Origin: Alphaproteobacteria bacterium
GTDB taxonomy: Bacteria > Pseudomonadota > Alphaproteobacteria > JANQMY01
Length of the DNA: 64,000 nt
Reading direction: 5' to 3'
Assembly (NCBI GenBank): GCA_028289425.1
Contig: JANQPL010000017.1
Span: 535,287 to 599,286 of the forward strand
In this document: positions 46,427 through 54,003 of the stretch, one piece after another
Position numbering within the stretch: the first letter of the stretch is position 1
Layout of the letters: the number at the start of each line of letters is the position of its first letter
Position numbers and translations under genes: made by a program
The notes under the pieces: generated by a model
Seen by the model: only the letters and a program-made list of their open reading frames with translations
What the model was told of the DNA's origin: nothing
Database searches by the model: none

Positions 46427-46560
46427 TCAGATCTCCTTCGTAACTGAGCCGCGTGAAATCAATCCGACTTTCTTTTGCCTAGCAGTGCGTCCGATGCACG
46501 GATGGCTAGGCTTGCCTTTGCGGCCGCTATTGCAAAGATTTGTCGCCTGGATTTATAATC

Positions 46561-46572
46561 GGACTATAGTCC
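46561..46572. promoter_or_regulatory. Perfect palindrome GGACTATAGTCC, possible TetR-type operator
   Basis: A 12-base perfect palindrome centred in the divergent region between the oxidoreductase start (46426) and the CoA transferase start (46636). Short palindromes of this kind are common TetR-family operators, and a TetR gene lies downstream at 48252-48854. No second copy was noticed near the TetR start. Confidence 0.45.
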
Positions 46573-46635
46573 ACTTACAAAAAGCTCGAGCGCGTGTCAA
46601 TCGACTGAGATCTTCGTGACATTGGAAATTCTGAA

Positions 46636-48102
46636 ATGACGAACGGCCCTTTGGTGGAAGTACGGGAGAGTTTTGAGTTATCCGACTTCATGACATCCGG
46701 CAGCTTTGCGGTGACCGGAACAGGCGACGTGCCGCATTGGTTCGATATCGTTGGACTGGCGGCACAAACGCTTGGCGCCTTTGCTGGTTGCTTGTCTCGA
46801 TATATTGAGGACGAAACCGGCGAGGGCCACGCCGTTGAAATTGACCGGCGCATGACGGCGTTGTGGACTGTCTACTCCATTCGACCGATGGGGTGGTCTC
46901 CTCAATCGGCGTGGAACCCTGTTGGTGGCGACTATCGTGCAAAAGATGGCTGGATTAGGTTGCATACGAACCATCACTTGGAGCAAGCACTCAGTGTCTT
47001 GCAATGTGACCAAGAAAAAGACAGCGTGGCGAAAGCGGTTACCAACTGGGAAGCCGAGGCGTTGGAGGATGCGATCGTCAGTGCGGGGGGCTGCGCCGCG
47101 GCCATGCGCTCCATAGAGGAATGGTCACAACACCCACAAGGAGCGGCGGTGTCTCAAGCCCCGCTGGTAGATTGGGAAAATTGGCCGGCCATCGACGATG
47201 AAGCCGGTCCGTTTACTTCCGATCTCCCACTGAAAGGACTTCGGGTGTTGGATTTGACACGCGTCATCGCTGGGCCATCCGCAAGTCGCTTTTTATCGCT
47301 TTTTGGTGCCGACGTGTTGCGCATTGACCCTCCGTTTTGGGAAGAACCCGGTATCGCGGCCGAGATGACATTGGGGAAGCGTTGTGCCGGGCTGGACTTA
47401 AGGACAAAGACGGACCGAGAGGTATTGAGCACGTTAATTCAGTCTGCTGACGTGCTGCTTCACGGCTACCGGCCCGGCGCCCTGGAAAATTTGGGATTCG
47501 GCCCCGGTGACTTGAGAGAGCTCAACCCAAAACTCATTGATGTGAGCCTATGCGCTTACGGTTGGTCTGGTCCGTGGTCGCAAAGGCGCGGTTTCGATAC
47601 CTTGGTTCAGATGAGTTGCGGCATGGTCGATCATGCCATGGCTGCAGGAGAAGAAAGCAAACCCGAAATTCTGCCGTTCGCAATACTCGACTATTCAACG
47701 GGTTTCTTGATGGCCGCTTCTGCGGTTGAAGCCCTTCGCCGACGGAAACGGGATGGCCGGGTTATGTCCGCGAAGCTCTCGCTTGCGAAGACCGCGGATT
47801 TATTGTTGCGCACAAGACGAAATTCGATCGACGGCGTCGAGCCGTTCGCTCCGGAAACGAAAGATGATTTGGATCCGTGGATTGAACAAACGGAGTGGGG
47901 GCAGGCACAACGGCTAAAGCTGCCGTTTAGGATCGGCGGACTGGATCCGAAGTGGCGATACCCGGCAGGCCGACTGAGGTCGAGCCCGGCAGATTGGTCT
48001 CAATTTGTATCAGCCGTCGCGTGCTGCGGACTGCCAATAATCAATGCCAAACAGCCCGACCGGCAGCTTCCAACAAATTCATCCAAAAAGGTGCAGAGTT
48101 GA
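46636..48102 (+). CDS. CaiB/BaiF-type CoA transferase with swapped half-domains
   Basis: A 488-residue class III CoA-transferase relative. Residues from about 196 on have the canonical N-terminal half: LKGLRVLDLTRVIAGPSASR, SADVLLHGYRPGALENLGFGP, and the catalytic Asp in AILDYSTGFLMAASA. The first 190 residues (FDIVGLAAQTLGAFAGCLSRY, then VGGDYRAKDGWIRLHTNH) instead match the part that normally comes after that half. The order of halves is therefore reversed relative to ordinary members, as in a circular permutation or a trimmed tandem. It starts at ATG 46636. The TetR gene converges on it, 150 bases away. Confidence 0.83.
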   Translation: MTNGPLVEVRESFELSDFMTSGSFAVTGTGDVPHWFDIVGLAAQTLGAFAGCLSRYIEDETGEGHAVEIDRRMTALWTVYSIRPMGWSPQSAWNPVGGDYRAKDGWIRLHTNHHLEQALSVLQCDQEKDSVAKAVTNWEAEALEDAIVSAGGCAAAMRSIEEWSQHPQGAAVSQAPLVDWENWPAIDDEAGPFTSDLPLKGLRVLDLTRVIAGPSASRFLSLFGADVLRIDPPFWEEPGIAAEMTLGKRCAGLDLRTKTDREVLSTLIQSADVLLHGYRPGALENLGFGPGDLRELNPKLIDVSLCAYGWSGPWSQRRGFDTLVQMSCGMVDHAMAAGEESKPEILPFAILDYSTGFLMAASAVEALRRRKRDGRVMSAKLSLAKTADLLLRTRRNSIDGVEPFAPETKDDLDPWIEQTEWGQAQRLKLPFRIGGLDPKWRYPAGRLRSSPADWSQFVSAVACCGLPIINAKQPDRQLPTNSSKKVQS

Positions 48103-48251
48103 CCGCCCAGCAAATGAAAGAAACGCAATTTCATTTTTCGGGAGTTGATCAAGTGCTGCTGGAGGCAAGGGCAATCGAAGTGCATCCTCGAGAGCTGCTG
48201 TTGTTGCCCTTGCCGATGGCGTCAGATGACAACCGTTTTGATGTGCCAGGG

Positions 48252-48854
48252 TTAGGCATCCAACATCGCTTTGGTCATCCATTCTATGCGTTGTATCTCT
48301 TGCTTGTTTTGTCGTTCCGTCGGCTTTGGGGTTACCAATGTCAAGGCCGGAATGAGGCACAACGCAAACCATTCGCCGCGGCCGTTTGAAACGATAGAAT
48401 CATATGACGCCGCGAGCGTGTGCTTGAGCCAAGCGGAGGCGCCTGAGTCCACCCACCAATCGGCCGGCATATCCTCGCGCATGATGGTGGCAGAAATCAG
48501 ATCCGCGTGTTCCATATTGAATTTTGCCATCGCCTTGACGAACCAAAGAAGCAGCGCGTCTCCTTGGACGCCCCGTTTGTTTCGCCGGTGGAGTTGTGTT
48601 TGGACATCTGACAGTTCGTCGATAATGAGCGCTTTCGCCAGGGCGGCCTTATTCTCGAACCGCCGATACAATGTGCCTTTGCCAACGCCGCTTCGGGCGG
48701 CCAGCTCAGACATGCGAAGATCGAGTATCGACATTTCCTCCAGCATCACTTTCGTTTGATCCAATATCAGCTGACGGTTGCGCGCAGCATCCGATCTCTC
48801 ATCGGGAAAGTACTCGGTGGGCAGATGGTCGGGCAGATTGCTAAAAGTCGGCAT
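48252..48854 (-). CDS. TetR family transcriptional regulator
   Basis: A 200-residue TetR protein. The HTH is at about 24-75: NRQLILDQTKVMLEE, then MSELAARSGVGKGTLYRRFENKAAL. The C-terminal ligand domain is helical. It converges on the CoA transferase and may bind the palindrome at 46561. Its upstream side faces the AT-rich accessory segment. Confidence 0.9.
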   Translation of the reverse strand: MPTFSNLPDHLPTEYFPDERSDAARNRQLILDQTKVMLEEMSILDLRMSELAARSGVGKGTLYRRFENKAALAKALIIDELSDVQTQLHRRNKRGVQGDALLLWFVKAMAKFNMEHADLISATIMREDMPADWWVDSGASAWLKHTLAASYDSIVSNGRGEWFALCLIPALTLVTPKPTERQNKQEIQRIEWMTKAMLDA

Positions 48855-48959
48855 ATGGAGACGTGTCGTCGCTTGTTTCGTCTGATTTGTCTGGTCTAGC
48901 TGATTGGCCCAGCAAGAACTCTCGACATCATATAGCTGTTCAAGCAGCAGCGGTTGAAT

Positions 48960-49077
48960 GTTGTTTCGGTCATCTTTTCAAAGACACAAGAAGAAGCCAC
49001 CGAGTCGGCAACGATACGGGCGGTGGTCGCGCAGTTTATGTTCAGTCGACGGATCTGGAAAGTGCGCGTGACGCTGC
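48960..49077 (+). pseudogene. Decayed aldehyde dehydrogenase C-terminal fragment
   Basis: The DNA reads VVSVIFSKTQEEATE, then after a single-base deletion near 49005 continues GNDTGGGRAVYVQSTDLES and a few residues more. This aligns without other gaps to VVSIISYETEEEAIEIGNDT and AAYVQSTDLERARAVA of the intact enzyme at 43944-45371 (its residues roughly 381-420). A TGA follows at once. Only about 40 residues remain, with no start and no active-site region, so it is a relic and not a gene. Confidence 0.72.
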
Positions 49078-49485
49078 GTGAAAGAAGTCGATCTGCCGCG
49101 GACGTCACGAGCAGCTGAACGCGTTGCGAGGCAATGCCATTACCAGCATATGAACAGTGGCCGTAATCTGCCGAGGTCACATGTGTTTTGGCGTATCGAG
49201 CGCAAGCTCATGGAGCTGATTCATTGGCACCGGCTTGGACCTGTTGACTGAGCATGAGCGGTTGGGGACGGAGTAGTTGGCGGCAGAAAAAGCACACTTC
49301 TCCTAAGTTATTCATTCATCAAATGCATATTAGAAGGATAGTTAACGGAGTGTATGGATAGAGGATCAGGGCCGCAAAAGCGCTTTTATCCGAGGGATAG
49401 GTGATAAAAATATAACAAATTCTCCTGTTACGGGAACTTGTGGAGAAAATTCTCTCTCTAAATATACAGCTAAAAGAAGAAAGGA

Positions 49486-49500
49486 TCTTGAACTTCAAGA
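49486..49500. promoter_or_regulatory. Near-perfect palindrome upstream of the three-gene operon
   Basis: TCTTGAACTTCAAGA is palindromic around a central base, 45 bases before the first start codon. Since the first protein seems to carry a winged helix, it could be an operator for self-regulation, but this is speculation. Confidence 0.35.
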
Positions 49501-49545
49501 CCAAATGCATATCTCAAGTGCGTAATTCAAGCTGAGGTATGCATT

Positions 49546-50067
49546 ATGAACACCGACAAAAATAAAGAGTTCGACGCTTTCAAGACAGTGCACGACGCTC
49601 TGGAGCCTCTCGATGACGACGCAAGAAGCCGGATAGTCAATTCCGTTGTAATGCTGCTCGCCATTGATGCTCATGCAGGGTCTTCCGCAGATGCGGACGA
49701 TACGGCCGATGAGGAGGTAACTTCGGCTGAGGCGGCAAATGACATAGCGGGTGCTGACCGATTTTCTTCCTTTGCAGAACTTGTGGCAGTAGCAAATCCC
49801 ACTACCAACAGTGATCGCGCGCTCGTTGCTGGTTACTGGATACAAGTGTGTATAGGTGGAGACAGCTTCACAGCGCAGGCAGCCAATAAGGAGCTTACGC
49901 ATCTGGGGCACAAGATAGCCAACATCACAGCTGCGATTGACCCCATGCGCTCAGCAAAACCTCAACTTGTACTTCAGTTGAAGAAGAGCGGCAGCAGCAG
50001 GCAAGCCCGCAAGACCTACAAGCTCAGCGACGCCGGGTTGAAGCGCGTGCATGAGATGATTGGATGA
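49546..50067 (+). CDS. Unrecognised protein with C-terminal winged-helix-like segment (gene 1 of a three-gene operon)
   Basis: I do not recognise this 173-residue protein. The first 40 residues (FDAFKTVHDALEPLDDDARSRIVNSVV) form a helical motif of the type 'ALEPLD..AR.RI' seen in many small uncharacterised proteins. An acidic, low-complexity linker (about 45-70) follows. From about 88 to 173 a pattern of helices and a final strand-turn (YKLSDAGLKRVHEMIG) looks like a winged helix. ATG 49546 has GAGG 9 bases upstream. The next gene starts 34 bases on. Base composition is more AT-rich than in the flanking catabolic genes. Confidence 0.75.
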   Translation: MNTDKNKEFDAFKTVHDALEPLDDDARSRIVNSVVMLLAIDAHAGSSADADDTADEEVTSAEAANDIAGADRFSSFAELVAVANPTTNSDRALVAGYWIQVCIGGDSFTAQAANKELTHLGHKIANITAAIDPMRSAKPQLVLQLKKSGSSRQARKTYKLSDAGLKRVHEMIG

Positions 50068-50101
50068 GAAACTGTGACCACATGGCGGACAGGAAATAGA
50101 A

Positions 50102-50602
50102 ATGGTGGATGAAACGGCGAAAATTCGTATCAAGTTGGATCAAATTGAAGTTGAGTATGAAGGGGCACCTTCGTTCATAGAAGACAACTTATTGAATATG
50201 TTGCGGGACGCGATGGAACTATTCAAGGATGGCATGCCGCAATTGTCCGATCGAACACCAAATGAGATCGGTAACGGTAAAAAGAGTCATGAAACCGGTG
50301 ACAAACTGGATCTATCAACCAATACGATCGCGACAAAAATGGGATGTAAGACCGGAGCCGACTTAATAGTGGCAGCCGCAGCCTGCTTGACCCTGGTGCA
50401 GGGAAAGGATCGCTTTCACAGAAAAGATGTTCTGGCAGAAATGCAGACCGCCTCGTCATTCTTCAAGGTGACGTACACAAACAATCTGACGACGTACTTG
50501 GACGGGCTGATGAAGTCCGACCGGCTTCGCCTTGTTGCTGAAAATACCTACGCCATTTCGGCAAAAGAGAAAGAAGAGCTGGAGCAGAAGCTTGCTGAGT
50601 AA
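50102..50602 (+). CDS. Unrecognised protein with winged-helix-like C-terminal half (gene 2 of a three-gene operon)
   Basis: A 166-residue protein I do not recognise. The N-terminus KIRIKLDQIEVEYEGAPSFI looks like two beta strands, followed by a helix (DNLLNMLRDAMELFK). A polar linker runs from about 45 to 75. Residues 80-166 (ADLIVAAAACLTLVQGKDRF, then NNLTTYLDGLMKSDRLRLV and the strand-turn NTYAISAKEKEEL) again have a winged-helix-like order of segments, similar in layout to genes 1 and 3. The next gene overlaps it by 11 bases, so translation is coupled. Confidence 0.75.
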   Translation: MVDETAKIRIKLDQIEVEYEGAPSFIEDNLLNMLRDAMELFKDGMPQLSDRTPNEIGNGKKSHETGDKLDLSTNTIATKMGCKTGADLIVAAAACLTLVQGKDRFHRKDVLAEMQTASSFFKVTYTNNLTTYLDGLMKSDRLRLVAENTYAISAKEKEELEQKLAE

Positions 50603-51314
50603 GTCAGACTTAAAAACTTGGCTTCACCGAGATCTCGCTCCAAGTGACAAGCTCCTGTTGGTGCTTTCGTCATTCGATAAGCCTTGCCAGGTGAAAGACC
50701 TGAAAAATGCAGCGGTAGAGGCAGGATTTCGAATGCCCAAAAATTGGAATGTGTCAGGGATATTGGGCAGAACGAAAGGTCTAGCGATCAGGACGCCAAC
50801 GGGTTGGGAAATCGCCGAAAGTGGAAAACAGCATCTAATGAATATAGGCGTTAGCCGGATAAGCCCGTCCGCTTTGCATGTGGCGACGGATCTGCGTTCG
50901 ACGCTGGCCAAAATTCCAGATGACGATACTAGAGCGTTCGTTGAGGAAGCTATCAAGTGTTACGAACTTGGGCTGCATCGTTCGGCAATAACCATGTCTT
51001 GGCTGGCTGCAGTCGATGTTCTGCACAACCATATCCTCAAGCATCACCTCAAGGCGTTCAACGACGAGGCCAAAAGAGTTGACCAGGACTGGAAGATTGC
51101 CAGATCGACAGATGACCTGGGAAGGATGAAAGAGAGCAATCTGTTAGACAGATTGGATGCAATTTCTGTGATTGGCAAAAACGTAAAGAAAGAGCTCAAA
51201 GGGTGCCTCGATCGACGTAACGCTTGCGGTCACCCCAACTCCCTGAAGATTGGAGCAAATACGGTTGCTCATCATCTGGAGATTCTTCTCCTCAATGTGT
51301 TCAAGGTGTTCTAA
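50592..51314 (+). CDS. Winged-helix plus HEPN-like domain protein (gene 3 of a three-gene operon)
   Basis: A 240-residue protein. Start is placed at TTG 50592, which has GGAG 7 bases upstream; a longer frame from ATG 50532 would overlap gene 2 by 71 bases. Residues about 15-80 (SDKLLLVLSSFDKPCQVKDL to WEIAESGKQHLMNIG) look like a winged helix. Residues 110-240 are all-helical: AIKCYELGLHRSAITMSWLA resembles HEPN helix 1-2 arrangements, and Arg209-Asn210-x3-His214 (RRNACGH) fits the R-x4-6-H motif of HEPN ribonucleases. A role as an RNase effector is inference. It is the last gene before tRNA-Thr. Confidence 0.75.
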   Translation: MLSKSDLKTWLHRDLAPSDKLLLVLSSFDKPCQVKDLKNAAVEAGFRMPKNWNVSGILGRTKGLAIRTPTGWEIAESGKQHLMNIGVSRISPSALHVATDLRSTLAKIPDDDTRAFVEEAIKCYELGLHRSAITMSWLAAVDVLHNHILKHHLKAFNDEAKRVDQDWKIARSTDDLGRMKESNLLDRLDAISVIGKNVKKELKGCLDRRNACGHPNSLKIGANTVAHHLEILLLNVFKVF

Positions 51315-51397
51315 CAAGAACGCCTCCAACACGGTTCGCAAAACAGTCCTCGTGTTTCAGAAATTGCGTTCCGCAGACTAAATATTGTTGACAAACC

Positions 51398-51473
51398 TGG
51401 TGCCGGCTACAGGACTCGAACCTGTGACCCCCTGATTACAAATCAGGTGCTCTACCAGCTGAGCTAAGCCGGC
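51398..51473 (-). tRNA. tRNA-Thr (anticodon TGT)
   Basis: A 76-base cloverleaf on the minus strand with encoded CCA. The acceptor arm is GCCGGCT pairing with AGCCGGC, the D-arm TAGCTCAGCTGGTAGAGCA, the anticodon loop TTTGTAA in CTGATTTGTAATCAG, and the T-arm GGTTCGAGTCC. Its 3' end points toward the AT-rich three-gene operon, the usual geometry for integration at a tRNA. Confidence 0.96.
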
Positions 51474-51561
51474 CCGTGCTCAGGTCCACCAAGGTTGCGG
51501 ACCTGCTCTCGAAGAAGGGGGCTTCGGATACGGCAGTTTGGCCGCGGACGCAACCCAAATC

Positions 51562-52017
51562 TCAGTCGATGCTACCGGCCGCCTCGTCTTCGTCATCCTC
51601 CCGCTTGGCCACCTTGTCCTTCAGCGCGCAGCCCTTGCAGTTCCAATAGGCGGCGGCCACCTCCGGGTCGATTTCCCACAAAAGCTTCTCCACCTTCTTC
51701 ACCTGCCGGGCGCACGACCCTGCGGCGGAGTTGGCTTCCACCCCTTCGGTCACGCTCACCGTGCCGCCATCCAGCGCCGTGGTGCCGAGATTGTTGATCG
51801 GGTGGCACGCGGCGATCAATTTTTCTTCGGCCTTTGCAAGCTTCTCTTGGTTTTTTTCGCTGAGGTCCGGATTGCTCATGGCCCACATCAGCGCTTCGGT
51901 GGCTGTGTTTTGGGCATAAAAGATGTCTTCGATGGTATACACGCAGCCGGCGCACAGAAGCGCCGCCAGCGGCACCCCCCACTGTCTGAGCAATCGGCGA
52001 TGTAAAGGCGCGTACAA
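51562..52017 (-). CDS. Small putative lipoprotein of unknown function
   Basis: About 151 residues. The N-terminus ends in lipobox LCAGC (near Cys25), so it is probably a membrane-anchored lipoprotein. The mature part is mostly helical and charged with no family I recognise; four further Cys are spread through it, including CKGC near the end. The tail is very acidic (REDDEDEAA). The start is uncertain: only TTG codons fit (52017 or about 8 codons later). It lies upstream in position of the glycosyltransferase genes and is read in the same direction. Confidence 0.65.
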   Translation of the reverse strand: MYAPLHRRLLRQWGVPLAALLCAGCVYTIEDIFYAQNTATEALMWAMSNPDLSEKNQEKLAKAEEKLIAACHPINNLGTTALDGGTVSVTEGVEANSAAGSCARQVKKVEKLLWEIDPEVAAAYWNCKGCALKDKVAKREDDEDEAAGSID

Positions 52018-52164
52018 AATGGCCGGGCCCCTTGTTCAAGTCTCCTGCTTAAACATCCTTGCCCCAAAGGTTTATGGATCACGTCTTGTTATCCGACGTG
52101 CTTGCGACGCAAACGACTTAGGCCCCGAATCCCCAGCATTTCCGACAATAGTGTCCCACGAGGA

Positions 52165-53202
52165 TCAGGGAGTGCCAATCAAATTTTCGAAGGCTTGGGC
52201 AGCCTTTTGCCAGGTCCATTGTTTTTGGCTTTGGAGGGCTGCTTGGTGACACTGTTGCCAGTGCTCTTCATCCCGCAGAAGGCGAATTGCGGCGGCGGCA
52301 AACGCGTCGTCAGTGGTTGTGACGGCGCCTGTTTCGCCGTCGTTCACCCGTTCCCGCACGGCGCCGATCGGCTGCACCACGGCGGGCACGCCCATGGCTT
52401 GCGCTTCGGCGAGCGCCAGGCAAAAGGTTTCGCCTGGATCACCGCGATAGAGCATGACGCGGGTGTCGGCCAATTCTTCCATCAAGGCCCGTTTGGCCAC
52501 CGGTTCCTTCAACACCACGCCATATTCTTTTAACGCGTTGGCCCGCACCAGGACATCGGCCATGCGGGCTGCCTTGGCATCGCCGGCGGTCCCGTACGTG
52601 CGTTGTCCGGAATAGATCAGCAGCTCTGCCTCCGGCACTTGGGGGTGGATGTGGTTCTCCCACACATCGAGCAGCCAATTGAGTGAGCGCAGTGGATTGG
52701 ACGTAAAAATTGCCCGCGGGGCCGGCGTAGGGCGCCGCGAAGCCTCCAGAAACACCGGGTCAATGCCGTAGGGAATGATCAAACGGTCGCCTGACGGTGC
52801 CCAATCCGGATAGGTGGATTTGTGATAATCGCCAGAGAAAATGATCGCGGGCTTGTGCCGCCATAGGGGCCACAGATAGCGCGGCTTCAACAAAAACTGG
52901 GCCGGATTGTGGATCCAAAACACCCGGCGCGCCGCTTGCGGAAACCGCCCCAAGAGTTTGGCATTGCGATTGGCCACGCAAAGATCGATAGGGCCCTCGA
53001 CCCCTTGATCGAGCGGCGCCCAGTGAACGCCCTTATGGTCGATTGCCCCCTGGCATTTGTTGCGCACCGATACGGTGTGGCCTCGCGCTGCAAGCGTTTC
53101 GGCAAGACAGATGACCGCGGATTCCGCCCCGCCCAGGGGACCTTTTTCCGGCGTCGTCCCGTCAAAAACGATGCCGTCATCGGTGATGACAATGCGTGCC
53201 AT
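52165..53202 (-). CDS. Glycosyltransferase, GT-B fold (family 4-like)
   Basis: A 345-residue glycosyltransferase. GPLGGAESAVICLAETLAARGH is the N-terminal GT-B donor/acceptor loop with the GG motif. The C-terminal domain has PGETFCLALAEAQAMGVPAV, the E-x7-E nucleotide-sugar site of GT4 enzymes. IFTSNPLRSLNWLLDVW is typical of this branch. It ends the GT2-GT4 pair, 6 bases after the GT2 gene. It probably adds a sugar to lipopolysaccharide or another surface glycan. Confidence 0.88.
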   Translation of the reverse strand: MARIVITDDGIVFDGTTPEKGPLGGAESAVICLAETLAARGHTVSVRNKCQGAIDHKGVHWAPLDQGVEGPIDLCVANRNAKLLGRFPQAARRVFWIHNPAQFLLKPRYLWPLWRHKPAIIFSGDYHKSTYPDWAPSGDRLIIPYGIDPVFLEASRRPTPAPRAIFTSNPLRSLNWLLDVWENHIHPQVPEAELLIYSGQRTYGTAGDAKAARMADVLVRANALKEYGVVLKEPVAKRALMEELADTRVMLYRGDPGETFCLALAEAQAMGVPAVVQPIGAVRERVNDGETGAVTTTDDAFAAAAIRLLRDEEHWQQCHQAALQSQKQWTWQKAAQAFENLIGTP

Positions 53203-53208
53203 AGAACG

Positions 53209-54003
53209 TCAGACGCCTTCGTCGTTCGCGGCCAAATCTGGTGTGGCCAATTCTTGGGCCTTCAGATAACTCAAAACCGGGTAGAGCGCAGAGAATAGTG
53301 CCAGAGCCACGCCCATGCCGCGCTCTTTATATCCCTTCCGCGCCACATAAGACTTGTAGAACCGGGAAAAAAAGCGGCGAAAGGTTTTCCATCGCGTGGG
53401 GATGGTGCCGCTTTCTACCATGTCTTGCGCCGCCCGCAGGGAATAGCCGTTGAGCCGCGCGAACATATCGGTCAAATCCTTGTCCACATAATGATCAATG
53501 CGGCCGTCAAGTTCGCCCTTGGCGCCCGTCAAGGTAATGGGCGGGTGCACGCGCGCCTTGCCCCACTCTTTTTGGCCCTTGGAAAACAGCGCGTATTTCG
53601 CGGACACCCCGTTATAGGCGCCCCAGCCATGGGCCACATGGCGGCTGCCCACATAATTGTTGAACCAGATCAAATAGCAGCCGGGCGCCGCCGTTTTAAT
53701 CCGCTCACGGATTTCTGTCGCCAATGCCGGTGTGACATGCTCATCGGCATCCACTTCCAGGATCCAGGTCCCTGAACAAGCGTCAATGCCGGCATTGCGC
53801 CGGTCATGTTCGATTTCCCACGCCCCCTCCAGTGTCTTGGTGCCGAAGCGATCGCAAATCTTTTTCGATCCGTCCGTACAGCGATCAAGAACCACCAATA
53901 TTTCATCGGCAAAGGCCAGCCGTTCAAGGCAGGCCGGCAGGTTTTGTTCTTCATTGTGAGCGACCACCAACGCAGACAGCGATGGCGGCAGATGATCAGT
54001 CAT
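53209..54003 (-). CDS. Glycosyltransferase family 2 (LPS core biosynthesis KdtX/WaaE-like)
   Basis: A 264-residue GT-A enzyme. SALVVAHNEEQNLPACLERL is the nucleotide-binding start, LVVLDRCTDGS follows, and ILEVDADEHV carries the DxD-like metal site (DAD). A C-terminal helix near LALFSALYPVLSYL may touch the membrane. ATG 54003 overlaps the stop of the DUF502 gene by 8 bases, showing co-transcription. Likely acts on the lipopolysaccharide core. Confidence 0.88.
   Translation of the reverse strand: MTDHLPPSLSALVVAHNEEQNLPACLERLAFADEILVVLDRCTDGSKKICDRFGTKTLEGAWEIEHDRRNAGIDACSGTWILEVDADEHVTPALATEIRERIKTAAPGCYLIWFNNYVGSRHVAHGWGAYNGVSAKYALFSKGQKEWGKARVHPPITLTGAKGELDGRIDHYVDKDLTDMFARLNGYSLRAAQDMVESGTIPTRWKTFRRFFSRFYKSYVARKGYKERGMGVALALFSALYPVLSYLKAQELATPDLAANDEGV

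Larger units (their letters stand above)
48855..49545. other. Gene-free 690-base region: relic sequence and control region of the three-gene operon
   Basis: The left part contains an aldehyde dehydrogenase relic (48960-49077). From 49078 to about 49260 no frame is convincing. From about 49300 to 49545 the DNA is clearly AT-rich and includes a near-palindrome at 49486-49500 and an 11-base direct repeat CAAATGCATAT at 49320 and 49502. This AT-rich part is probably the promoter region of the operon that starts at 49546. Confidence 0.6.

Noticed and set aside
49078..49260. Possible transposase remnant after the ALDH relic (frames with HWHRLGPVD and LTEHERLGTE)
   Set aside because: The fragments are too short and I could not match them to a transposase family with any confidence.
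48855..51480. A duplicated tRNA-Thr 3' end that would mark an att site
   Set aside because: I looked for a second copy of the TGGTGCCGGCTAC end on the left of the AT-rich segment and did not find one; there is also no integrase gene.
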